From JASFEQ01 sp050122535 (GTDB taxonomy: Bacteria > Desulfobacterota > DSM-4660 > Desulfatiglandales > HGW-15): 5,933 bases of DNA. Shown one piece after another: positions 1-5,856 of this stretch (position 1 is its first letter; each line of letters starts with the position of its first letter). The position numbers were made by a program, and so were the translations under genes. The notes under the pieces are model-generated. The model saw nothing but the letters and a program-made list of their open reading frames with translations, did no database searches and was not told the origin of the DNA. The DNA lies in NCBI GenBank assembly GCA_050122535.1, contig JASFIT010000304.1, positions 1-5,933 on the forward strand. Direction: 5' to 3'.

Positions 1-75
1 TGATTTTTTGGACGAAAATAGATGATTTTTGAATTTACTTTTTTTGAGCTTCTTCACCCACTTAGCCTAAAACCG

Positions 76-2022
76 CTACACAGCCACCGTCACCACCCGG
101 TAACAGCGCAGGCATCGTTCCGCTTCAGCAACGGCATCGGGGCTGGAAAATCCTTGCTCCACTTCGTCAAAGCCAGAAATCCTGGACTCTGGCGATAGCT
201 TGGTGAGGTGTCTGCGCTCCGAGGGTTCCACCTTTTTGATCTCCTCATTGGGGTCATAAAGCCTGATGGATTTGAAGAGTTGATCAAAATAATCATCTTC
301 ATCAGGTTCAACAGGCAGATTGTTAATCAAGCGGTCAATACCAAGGGCTGCCTTTTTGCCGCTGGCCGCGGCCTCCACCACGGATTCGGGGCCATAAACG
401 GCGTCACCGCCGGCAAAGGCCCAAATCAGTTCGGTCTGAAAAGTAAGGGGGTCAGCCTGCAGACCGCCGCTGGGTGAGGTGGGTATATTCTGCCCTTTCG
501 CAAAGTCAAGCTCCGCGCTCTGGCCGATGGCCAAGATGACCGTATCCGCTGCTAGGGTCTGCACGTCTGCCTCGTCATATTGCGGGTTGAAGCGGTTTTT
601 CTCATCGAAGACACGGGTGCAACGTTTGAATTCCACACCGGTGACCTTGCCGTCTTTTCCTTCAATGGTTTTGGGACCGAAAGAGTTGATGATCTCCACC
701 TTTTCTTCAACGGCACCCTCAATTTCTCGCTTCCAGGCAGGCATCTCTTCCCGGGATTCGAGGCAGACCATGGTCAGTTCGCCCACACCAAGGCGGATGG
801 CCGTCCGGGCCACATCCACGGCCACATTGCCCCCGCCCACAACGATGACCCTTTCACCAAGCTTGACCTCCTTACCTACGGCCACGTCTCGGAGAAATTC
901 GATGCCGGATATGACGCCCTCCAGGTCTTCCCCTTCAACCCCAAGTTGGCGACTGCCATGGAGACCCACGCCCAGAAATACAGCCTGGAAGCCCTCTGCC
1001 TTCAGGCTTTCCAGATTCATCTCCTCCCCAAAGGAGACGCCGGACTTCATGGTGACGCCCATTTTTTCGATGGTCTCGATCTCGTTGGCCAGAATATCCG
1101 GGGGGAGAGAGTAATGGGGAATGCCCACGGCCATCATGCCCCCAGCCACGGGCAGTTTCTCAAAAACGGTGACCTGATGCCCTTTTTGAGCCAGGTGGTA
1201 TGCACAAGTGATACCCGCAGGACCTGCGCCGATAATGGCGACTTTTCCGGTGTTTTCTGAGGGTGTAACCTGAAATTCCGGTTTTTTATTCTCGGATAAT
1301 TCTTGATCCGCCACAAAGCGCTTGAGGGACATAATGGAGATGGGTTCATCCACGTTGGAGCGCCGGCAGTTATCCTCACAGGGTCGGACACAAATGCGGC
1401 CCACAACCCCGGGCAGCGGCAGGCGTTCGCGAATCACATTGAGCGAATCTGCGAATTTGGCATCCTTGATGAGTTCCACATACTTGGGAATATCGAGATG
1501 TATGGGACAGGCATCCATGCAAGGGGCGGTAAGCGTTGAGTGGTACTGACCACCTGTTTCAGGCTTTTTCCCGCTTACGGCCTGAGAGAATGCATCGGCA
1601 AAATGCTTCAGGGCCTGCAGGACCGGGACAGGACCCGCCTTACCGATGGTGCATTTCCCCGCATCTACAATGGCTTCAGCAGAGGACTCCAGGAACTCCA
1701 GGTCCTCTTCGGTTGCCTCCCCATTGAAGAGGTCTTGAAAGACCTCCAATTGCTCCTCCCAGCCCGTTTTACAATAATTGCATTTGTCACAGGTTTTTGC
1801 ATGGTCGAGATTGGCCTCAAGGTAGGTTTGGAAAAGTTCGAGGATATTGACGTCGGCCGAACGAAGGATGATTCCGTCCCAACCCAATAAAGCCTTTATC
1901 TTTTCGTCATGCCTGAAGTATTCAGGCAGTTCCACATGATCTACCGGTTCATAGGCCTGAGGTTCTTTTCCACGGTTGTCGACAATCCGCCCTCCCCACG
2001 AACTGAAAAGGATATCGTTCAT
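76..2022 (-). CDS. NuoF-type [4Fe-4S] domain fused to GltD-like FAD/NAD(P)H oxidoreductase
   Basis: Predicted soluble electron-transfer flavoprotein of 648 residues moving electrons between NAD(P)H, FAD and iron-sulfur clusters. Residues 70-148 resemble the N3-cluster domain of NuoF/HydB: Cys78, Cys81 and Cys84 (CxxCxxC), then Cys124 in the context GKCTIGKAGPVPV. Residues 160-240 are the GltD-type cluster domain, with Cys168/Cys172 (CMDACP) and Cys211/Cys215/Cys219. The FAD-binding GAGPAG is at 265-270, the nucleotide-binding GGGNVAVD at 396-403, and the second FAD contact AFAGGD at 535-540. A Cys pair (CLRC, 637-640) lies eight residues from the end. The protein is longer than a glutamate synthase small subunit (about 470 residues) because of the added front domain, and no GltB is present, so glutamate synthesis is unlikely. 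The ATG is preceded by AGGGGAG with an 8-nt spacer. It lies 210 bp downstream of the MtrH-family gene on the same strand, so an electron-supply role in methyl transfer is inferred. Domains are confident; partner and direction of electron flow are not. Confidence 0.9.
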   Translation of the reverse strand: MNDILFSSWGGRIVDNRGKEPQAYEPVDHVELPEYFRHDEKIKALLGWDGIILRSADVNILELFQTYLEANLDHAKTCDKCNYCKTGWEEQLEVFQDLFNGEATEEDLEFLESSAEAIVDAGKCTIGKAGPVPVLQALKHFADAFSQAVSGKKPETGGQYHSTLTAPCMDACPIHLDIPKYVELIKDAKFADSLNVIRERLPLPGVVGRICVRPCEDNCRRSNVDEPISIMSLKRFVADQELSENKKPEFQVTPSENTGKVAIIGAGPAGITCAYHLAQKGHQVTVFEKLPVAGGMMAVGIPHYSLPPDILANEIETIEKMGVTMKSGVSFGEEMNLESLKAEGFQAVFLGVGLHGSRQLGVEGEDLEGVISGIEFLRDVAVGKEVKLGERVIVVGGGNVAVDVARTAIRLGVGELTMVCLESREEMPAWKREIEGAVEEKVEIINSFGPKTIEGKDGKVTGVEFKRCTRVFDEKNRFNPQYDEADVQTLAADTVILAIGQSAELDFAKGQNIPTSPSGGLQADPLTFQTELIWAFAGGDAVYGPESVVEAAASGKKAALGIDRLINNLPVEPDEDDYFDQLFKSIRLYDPNEEIKKVEPSERRHLTKLSPESRISGFDEVEQGFSSPDAVAEAERCLRCYRVVTVAV

Positions 2023-2113
2023 GATCTCTTCTCCCCTAAAAGTATGGTTACCGAATGATTTGGCAGATTAGGACAAGGTTTTGGGCGCAAGGTACAGCGC
2101 AATGAGAACGAGA

Positions 2114-2151
2114 TTAAAGCTCCCTGTCCCCGTAAATGGGGGCAGGGAGCT
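2114..2151. repeat. GC-rich hairpin between methyltransferase and oxidoreductase genes
   Basis: Inverted repeat with 14-nt arms at 2118-2131 and 2138-2151 around the six-base loop GTAAAT. One position is imperfect: a G·U wobble if read as plus-strand RNA, a C/A mismatch in minus-strand RNA. In the direction of gene transcription (minus) the stem is followed only by TTTAATC, so it is a weak terminator candidate at best. It could also stabilise or process a two-gene mRNA, or be a small mobile palindrome. It is the main structure in the 210-bp spacer. Confidence 0.65.
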
Positions 2152-2232
2152 CCATCTCATGCATGTACACTCCGTGATATGTCACAACATGAGTTACAGT
2201 TTTTAAAACCTATGAATAGGACTTGGTTCCTC

Positions 2233-3225
2233 TTAACGTTCCACCTTTTGAATATCAGCTGCTTCCTGCCACCGCACCTTGAGATTCTCCGCAAAATCAG
2301 ACCAAAGCTTGTATATGGGGTGGCTCTCATCTTTGGGCAATTCTTTTGCCTCGTCAAAGACCGCAGTGGCCAAAAACGCATCAGCTAGAGCAATGGCGGG
2401 CATGACGCGTTCAACCCCTGCCATAGGACCGGTGAACACAAGGTCATTGTAGAAGAATGCAGAAAGGGATTCCACGGCGGCATCAATAGCTGCCCAGCTC
2501 TTGAATCCCCACATCTCCTCCTTAAAACGTTTGTATTCCATGTAAGAACCGTTACTGGGTGCGCTGGCTGTTGCAAAGCCCCACTTCTCTTTGATCATTT
2601 TGCCCGCTATTCCGCACATAGCCGCCGCAGGGGCGTTCAGGGTCGTTGTATCCACGATGATGGTCTCAAATTTGGCATCTGCCTTCTCCATGGCATCCAG
2701 CAGCTTTTGCGCCCCGCTAATTCTGCCAGTGGGCATTTGATCTACCGCATCAAATGCCACGAGAAGCACATGCTTTACGCCGATCTGAACCATTTCTTTG
2801 ATTTCCGTTTCCAGATCCTCTTCCCAGACTGTAATACTGTTATAGAACATCCTGTCCAGTAGACCCTTTTCTGCGCAATACTCCGCACCCTGGAGCTTCG
2901 TCTTTGCCTGAATGGCGTCAACGCAAAAAGGCATCTTGCTCACCGAGGTAACAAAATCTACATATTTGTTGAACTTTTCACCAGGACTTGCCACGATGTC
3001 CGCCATTGGAGGAACCCCGGTCTCCTCCCAGTATTTGTCAGCAGTCTTAAGCAACTCTTCAGCACGCGCTTCATTAAACCCTTTTCTCCGGCTGCCTTTG
3101 TCAAATAGCCGATCGCTTTCCTGAAAGATGGAGAAGCAGGCTATTGTAGGGAAATCTCCGGGCTGACCTCCCAATTTTACCCCGCCAATTTCATACACGT
3201 CTGGCTCTTTCTCAAATCTCCACAT
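2233..3225 (-). CDS. MtrH-family (pterin/folate:corrinoid) methyltransferase
   Basis: A 330-residue cytoplasmic protein of the MtrH family, named after the subunit of archaeal tetrahydromethanopterin S-methyltransferase that moves the pterin-bound methyl group to a corrinoid. Bacterial members usually act as stand-alone methyltransferases between tetrahydrofolate and a corrinoid protein. Family hallmarks seen: the start MWRFEKEPDVYEIGGVK, GGQPGDFPT at 19-27, the core Asn-Ser at 129-130 (MFYNSITV), the strand VLLVAFDA at 153-160, the strand IIVDTTTL at 189-196, LVFTGPMAGVERVMPA at 262-277 and the closing SHPIYKL at 301-307. Length fits the family and nothing looks broken. An in-frame ATG 33 nt upstream exists, but the chosen ATG has AAAGGAGG six bases before it and begins where family proteins begin. 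No corrinoid protein or substrate-specific (MttB/MtgB-like) methyltransferase is visible beside it. The GltD-like gene follows on the same strand. Family is near certain; the exact acceptor and donor are inferred. Confidence 0.92.
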   Translation of the reverse strand: MWRFEKEPDVYEIGGVKLGGQPGDFPTIACFSIFQESDRLFDKGSRRKGFNEARAEELLKTADKYWEETGVPPMADIVASPGEKFNKYVDFVTSVSKMPFCVDAIQAKTKLQGAEYCAEKGLLDRMFYNSITVWEEDLETEIKEMVQIGVKHVLLVAFDAVDQMPTGRISGAQKLLDAMEKADAKFETIIVDTTTLNAPAAAMCGIAGKMIKEKWGFATASAPSNGSYMEYKRFKEEMWGFKSWAAIDAAVESLSAFFYNDLVFTGPMAGVERVMPAIALADAFLATAVFDEAKELPKDESHPIYKLWSDFAENLKVRWQEAADIQKVER

Positions 3226-3239
3226 ATTCTTCCTCCTTT
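3226..3239 (-). promoter_or_regulatory. Strong ribosome binding site fixing the methyltransferase start
   Basis: On the minus strand AAAGGAGG (3232-3239) stands six bases before the ATG at 3223-3225. This is a near-perfect Shine-Dalgarno sequence and it selects this ATG over the in-frame upstream ATG at 3256-3258, which would place the Shine-Dalgarno inside the coding region. Confidence 0.85.
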
Positions 3240-3293
3240 CTAAAAAAAGAGAACCCACCCCCAGGCCAATTATGGATCCCAGAGTAACTAAAT

Positions 3294-3321
3294 ATTATAA
3301 GACGTCCCTCAAATATATGAA
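3294..3321 (-). promoter_or_regulatory. Candidate sigma-70 promoter for the methyltransferase gene
   Basis: Minus-strand TATAAT (3294-3299) is a perfect -10 hexamer. It is preceded by a 16-bp spacer and TTCATA (3316-3321), which matches four of six bases of the -35 consensus TTGACA. Transcription would start near 3287, giving a leader of about 60 nt before the ATG at 3225. The site lies between the composite repeat and the gene, so the methyltransferase could be transcribed independently of the radical SAM gene. This is consensus matching only. Confidence 0.5.
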
Positions 3322-3383
3322 GTCGCTTCTTGTTGAACATCGTCCAAAAGATGATTTTTGAGGAGAAAAGGGATGGTTTTGAG

Positions 3384-3620
3384 AGACTGTGTGAGAATTC
3401 GACAAAACCGTCATTCCGGGCGAGCCCCGCAAGCCTGCTTCCTACTCGATACGGAGCCTGCCCCGTGTTTGATAAGGGGTTGGGCGAGACCCGGAATCTA
3501 GGAAAATCGGTGAAGATCAAGTCTTTCTGGATCCCGGCTCGCGTCCCGCTTCCGTCTTCGCTGAAGCTTCGCCGGACAGGCCGCGGGACTTGGCCGGGAT
3601 GACGAATTGCGACACCGCCT
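3384..3620. repeat. GC-rich composite palindromic (MITE/REP-like) repeat
   Basis: The element is bounded by CGTCATTCCGG (3409-3419) and its near-complement CCGGGATGACG (3594-3604). Weaker flanking inverted segments (3384-3399 against 3605-3620, 11 of 16 positions matching) suggest a longer terminal repeat. It contains two sub-palindromes: ATTCCGGG (3413-3420) with CCCGGAAT (3490-3497), and ATCCCGGC (3531-3538) with GCCGGGAT (3593-3600). Nested in the latter are GTCCCGC (3543-3549) with GCGGGAC (3583-3589) and an apical CTTC-GCT-GAAG (3556-3566). The style matches the dispersed 'GTCATTCC...GGATGACG' palindromes common in proteobacterial genomes. No transposase is present; open frames across it are read as spurious. 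Confidence 0.75.
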
Positions 3621-3738
3621 ATGAAGGGAGAGAGCATAGCCTGCCTCGTACCCCTGTTTTCACCGAAACAGGCATGATATGGGCTGGAAGTAGCGTTTTG
3701 TGTGATTTCGAAACGAGGCGACCAGGGAAGGGGAAAAA
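3621..3738. other. Non-coding spacer with nested inverted repeats, downstream of radical SAM gene
   Basis: This is the remainder of the long gap between the radical SAM and methyltransferase genes, between the radical SAM stop codon and the composite repeat. GCCTCGT (3643-3649) pairs perfectly with ACGAGGC (3713-3719). Inside is a hairpin, CCTGTTT (3653-3659) with AAACAGG (3666-3672). As minus-strand RNA the structure would lie in the 3' untranslated part of the radical SAM transcript. There is no U-run after it, so it is not a standard intrinsic terminator. I found no coding region, tRNA or recognisable riboswitch core here. Confidence 0.45.
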
Positions 3739-5616
3739 CTAAGAATGTTCCAAGATTTCTAATAGTCTCATTTTGTTGATTCTTCCATAGGCGGCGATGT
3801 CCAGATAGTCTTCTTTAGCCATCTTCAGCATTGATTTGAGTCCTTCCAAGCCTTCGTAAGTCAATTTATACTTCTCGTTTCCGTTCTTTTCTATCCATCT
3901 GTTTTCGCTAAGGATACCGAGAACTTCATCAAAGCTCCTGGACAAAGTGTACTGATAGCCAAAATTCCCATAGGCCTTTCTTAGGTCCTCTGGTATTTGA
4001 CCTGCGGGTTCGTCTTTTGACAATGAATTGAGCAACTCTGTCTTATCCAGGCCATTTCCCTTGTCTTCCAAGAGAAGGACTGTCATATACCAGAAGGATT
4101 TGATCTCATGCCTCTTCTTTGCTTCTAAAAACCAATGCCTCACCTGTTCTAGGATTTCTTTCAAGCTGTTTCCATCAATATCATCACTCGGATAGGTTTT
4201 TACATAAAAGGACGTTGAGATGCCCAGAAGCCCATACGTTTTCTGCTTGATTTCTTCAACATCAGGATCGTAGTTCACATAATCATAAGCCAACAAATAG
4301 GGCTCGAAGCCGCTACGCTGTACTTTCCTTAATAGAGGAGAGGGGATTTTCTTCAGATTACGTCTCACCTCCAGAAGTCTATAAACATCTGAGCCAAACA
4401 AAGGAAATGTGTAGAGGTGAAGATGAATCGTGGATTTTCCGTTTCTTATCCCGGACAGAGCCAATGTGGCCGTAATTCCTCCATCATCTACGGTTGATTC
4501 AGGAGAGAATAGCTGAACACTTAACATGGGCTGTATCTTTTCTCTGCCTAACGTTTCTATGGTCTTATTTAACTCGGAAACGCTACAGCCCCTTCTCAAC
4601 CTTTTCGAAAGATCCTCTGTCAAAGCATCAGCGCCGACAAAAGCAACCCTGAAATTGGTTTCCCTCATTTTCTTGGCCAGCTTTTGGCTCAATCCTTTGG
4701 GTCTCAGGAAGCAGGTATATATGATTTCCCTACCCACTTCTTGATTCAGGACCTGCAAATAACCACAGATCTTCATAGCCCAGTCTTCGCTGATGTTAAA
4801 GGTATCGTCCCAGAGATCGACGGATGTTATTTCGGGATGCTTTTTTAGGAATTCACTCAACGCCTCCACAAAAAAATCGCCCTGAACCGCACAGTGAAAA
4901 TCTTTGCCAAACTGGGTCGCTATGGCACAGAACAGGCATCCCCCACCCGATTTTTTTGCCCAAACACATGCTCTCTGAAGCGTTACAGCCATGGTTTTTT
5001 CTCCGTACCGCACATAGGAGAAAATTTCTCTCTCTGACAATTCTTCCGATGAGAACTCAGTGGATATGAGCGCTTTTCGTCCTGGAAGCCAGAATATGAT
5101 GTTCGGGATTTCAAGCAGTTTTCTTAAGAAGTCCCTGTCCCAATCCTTATTCAGAATCGTTTTGTCCAGCAAAGGGAGAAGGGCATATAAGACTTTTTCA
5201 GCAGATCCCCTTGCAATGAAATCAGGGGAAACATCTATCGTCCTATTTGCAAAAGTGGAAAACCGATAAAGCATCAAGTTCTTGTGGTTGTTCGAAGCTT
5301 CATTACCTCCAAGGATGATGGGCGCTGAACTGATGCTTCTTAGACAGCATATGACCTTTGGTAAGACAAATAGATTTACAGAATAGGGGGCGGAAATCAG
5401 AATGGCATCCACATCGGGCAACCCCGCCTTAGTGAACAGGTCACCCAGAAAATCATAGCCAACCAGAGTCAGTTCTTCTAAAGGGAAAAAGAGGCAGTCC
5501 GCCCCGATCGCTTCTCCGCACACGGGTGCATACCCCAGACCCTCAACAATCCTTTTTAGGACCGAGTAAGCTAGGCTATTCTGTCTTGTGAGGGTTATGA
5601 TGCCTACTTTTTTCAC
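3739..5616 (-). CDS. Radical SAM protein with N-terminal B12-binding-like domain and variant cluster motif
   Basis: A 625-residue protein resembling cobalamin-binding-domain radical SAM enzymes, which cleave S-adenosylmethionine at a [4Fe-4S] cluster; the product and substrate are not recognisable. Residues 1-145 form a Rossmann-like domain: strand KKVGIITLT, strand DAILISAPYS at 70-79, IILGGNEAS at 100-108, and DFIARGSAEKVL at 132-143 like the usual 'D.vv.GEGE..L'. The B12-ligand motif DxHxxG is not seen. The radical SAM core starts near 207; cluster Cys are 217, 227 and 230 (C-x9-C-x2-C, RACVW...GGGCLFC) rather than CxxxCxxC. Typical core signatures follow: DLWDDTFN at 267-274 and VGADALTEDLSKRLRRG at 327-343. 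Residues 545-610 look like a winged-helix-like tail. Start chosen: GTG with GGAG eight bases upstream. The frame stays open to a TTG at 5667, but those extra 17 codons run into a palindromic repeat. The gene reads as AT-richer than the oxidoreductase gene, which could mean a separate origin. Confidence 0.85.
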   Translation of the reverse strand: MKKVGIITLTRQNSLAYSVLKRIVEGLGYAPVCGEAIGADCLFFPLEELTLVGYDFLGDLFTKAGLPDVDAILISAPYSVNLFVLPKVICCLRSISSAPIILGGNEASNNHKNLMLYRFSTFANRTIDVSPDFIARGSAEKVLYALLPLLDKTILNKDWDRDFLRKLLEIPNIIFWLPGRKALISTEFSSEELSEREIFSYVRYGEKTMAVTLQRACVWAKKSGGGCLFCAIATQFGKDFHCAVQGDFFVEALSEFLKKHPEITSVDLWDDTFNISEDWAMKICGYLQVLNQEVGREIIYTCFLRPKGLSQKLAKKMRETNFRVAFVGADALTEDLSKRLRRGCSVSELNKTIETLGREKIQPMLSVQLFSPESTVDDGGITATLALSGIRNGKSTIHLHLYTFPLFGSDVYRLLEVRRNLKKIPSPLLRKVQRSGFEPYLLAYDYVNYDPDVEEIKQKTYGLLGISTSFYVKTYPSDDIDGNSLKEILEQVRHWFLEAKKRHEIKSFWYMTVLLLEDKGNGLDKTELLNSLSKDEPAGQIPEDLRKAYGNFGYQYTLSRSFDEVLGILSENRWIEKNGNEKYKLTYEGLEGLKSMLKMAKEDYLDIAAYGRINKMRLLEILEHS

Positions 5617-5628
5617 TTTACCGACTCC
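5617..5628 (-). promoter_or_regulatory. Ribosome binding site supporting the GTG start of the radical SAM gene
   Basis: Minus-strand GGAG (5625-5628) is eight bases before the GTG at 5614-5616. The next codons give KKVGIITLT, a natural first beta strand for a Rossmann-like domain. The alternative TTG start at 5665-5667 sits inside the loop of a repeat hairpin and would add Gly/Lys-rich residues encoded by the repeat. Confidence 0.6.
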
Positions 5629-5639
5629 GCCACAATTTA

Positions 5640-5719
5640 AAAATCCCCCTTGATCCCCCTTTATCAAAGGGGGAGATAAAGGTCCTCCCCTTTTCTAAAG
5701 GGGAGCTAGAGGGGATTTT
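5640..5719. repeat. Nested palindromic repeat with two internal hairpins (three-way junction form)
   Basis: Outer arms AAAATCCCC (5640-5648) and GGGGATTTT (5711-5719) are perfect complements. They enclose two perfect 9-bp hairpins: TCCCCCTTT (5654-5662) with AAAGGGGGA (5666-5674), loop ATC; and CTCCCCTTT (5685-5693) with AAAGGGGAG (5697-5705), loop TCT. The whole 80 bp could fold as a three-way junction or cruciform. This 'AATCCCCCT...CCCCCTTT...AAAGGGGG...' style is a familiar dispersed intergenic repeat type in many bacteria. It lies directly upstream of the radical SAM gene, so its transcript leader would carry it if transcription starts further upstream. Confidence 0.75.
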
Positions 5720-5751
5720 CATAGGGCCAGGTTTGGTTCAGTGCTGATAAA

Positions 5752-5781
5752 GGGCAGGGGAGCATTTACGCTCCCCTACCC
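5752..5781 (-). terminator. Hairpin downstream of the LuxR-type gene, possible terminator
   Basis: Arms 5752-5763 and 5770-5781 flank a six-base loop (GTAAAT on the minus strand). In minus-strand RNA all 12 positions pair, one as a G·U wobble; in plus-strand RNA that position becomes a C/A mismatch. This favours function in the minus-strand transcript. The stem is followed by TTTATC, a short U-run, so termination after the LuxR-type gene (stop at 5857) is plausible but not strong. It shares its loop with the hairpin at 2118-2151. Confidence 0.45.
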
Positions 5782-5856
5782 CGGTTGTTAATTCAATTAA
5801 AGCGAAGACAGAGCAGTCAGAAGTCTGCGTTCGTCTGCGGCTAAAAGATTCCGCAA

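Noticed and set aside
1..57. GTG-initiated minus-strand frame at 57 reading leftward off the window (KKLKKSKFKNH...)
   Set aside because: Only 19 codons are visible, it is lysine-rich from an AT-rich tract, and the upstream ribosome site is poor. It could be a downstream gene start but is not supportable.
479..1260. Long plus-strand open frames of about 210-226 codons inside the oxidoreductase gene
   Set aside because: They are opposite-strand shadows of a gene with clear domain content; they show no family motifs and are low-complexity in places.
2174..2185. Crp/Fnr-like operator GTGATATGTCAC upstream of the oxidoreductase
   Set aside because: The half-sites GTGA/TCAC are spaced by four bases instead of the six expected for Crp, and no promoter is seen nearby.
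21..3361. 12-base direct repeat GATGATTTTTGA at 21-32 and 3350-3361
   Set aside because: It is short, AT-rich and without extended flanking identity; chance occurrence is likely.
3330..3602. 90-codon plus-strand open frame across the same repeat
   Set aside because: It is the opposite strand of the palindromic repeat, and its length is explained by GC-rich repeat sequence lacking stops.
3212..3637. 141-codon minus-strand open frame across the composite repeat
   Set aside because: Its protein is translated repeat sequence (arginine, proline and glycine rich), it overlaps the methyltransferase start, promoter and ribosome site, and it resembles no family.
3640..3738. Cobalamin riboswitch in the leader of the methyltransferase region (a GGTGAAAAC-like stretch on the minus strand)
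   Set aside because: Only this short string resembles the riboswitch. The CCCGC-ACTG core and the B12-box region are not seen, and it lies far upstream, before the repeat and promoter.
3259..3740. CRISPR array or tandem repeats in the long spacer
   Set aside because: The repeats here are inverted and nested, with no regularly spaced direct units.
5821..5856. Short CGCAGAC tandem-like motif downstream of the LuxR-type stop
   Set aside because: Only two imperfect units are present, too little to call a repeat array.
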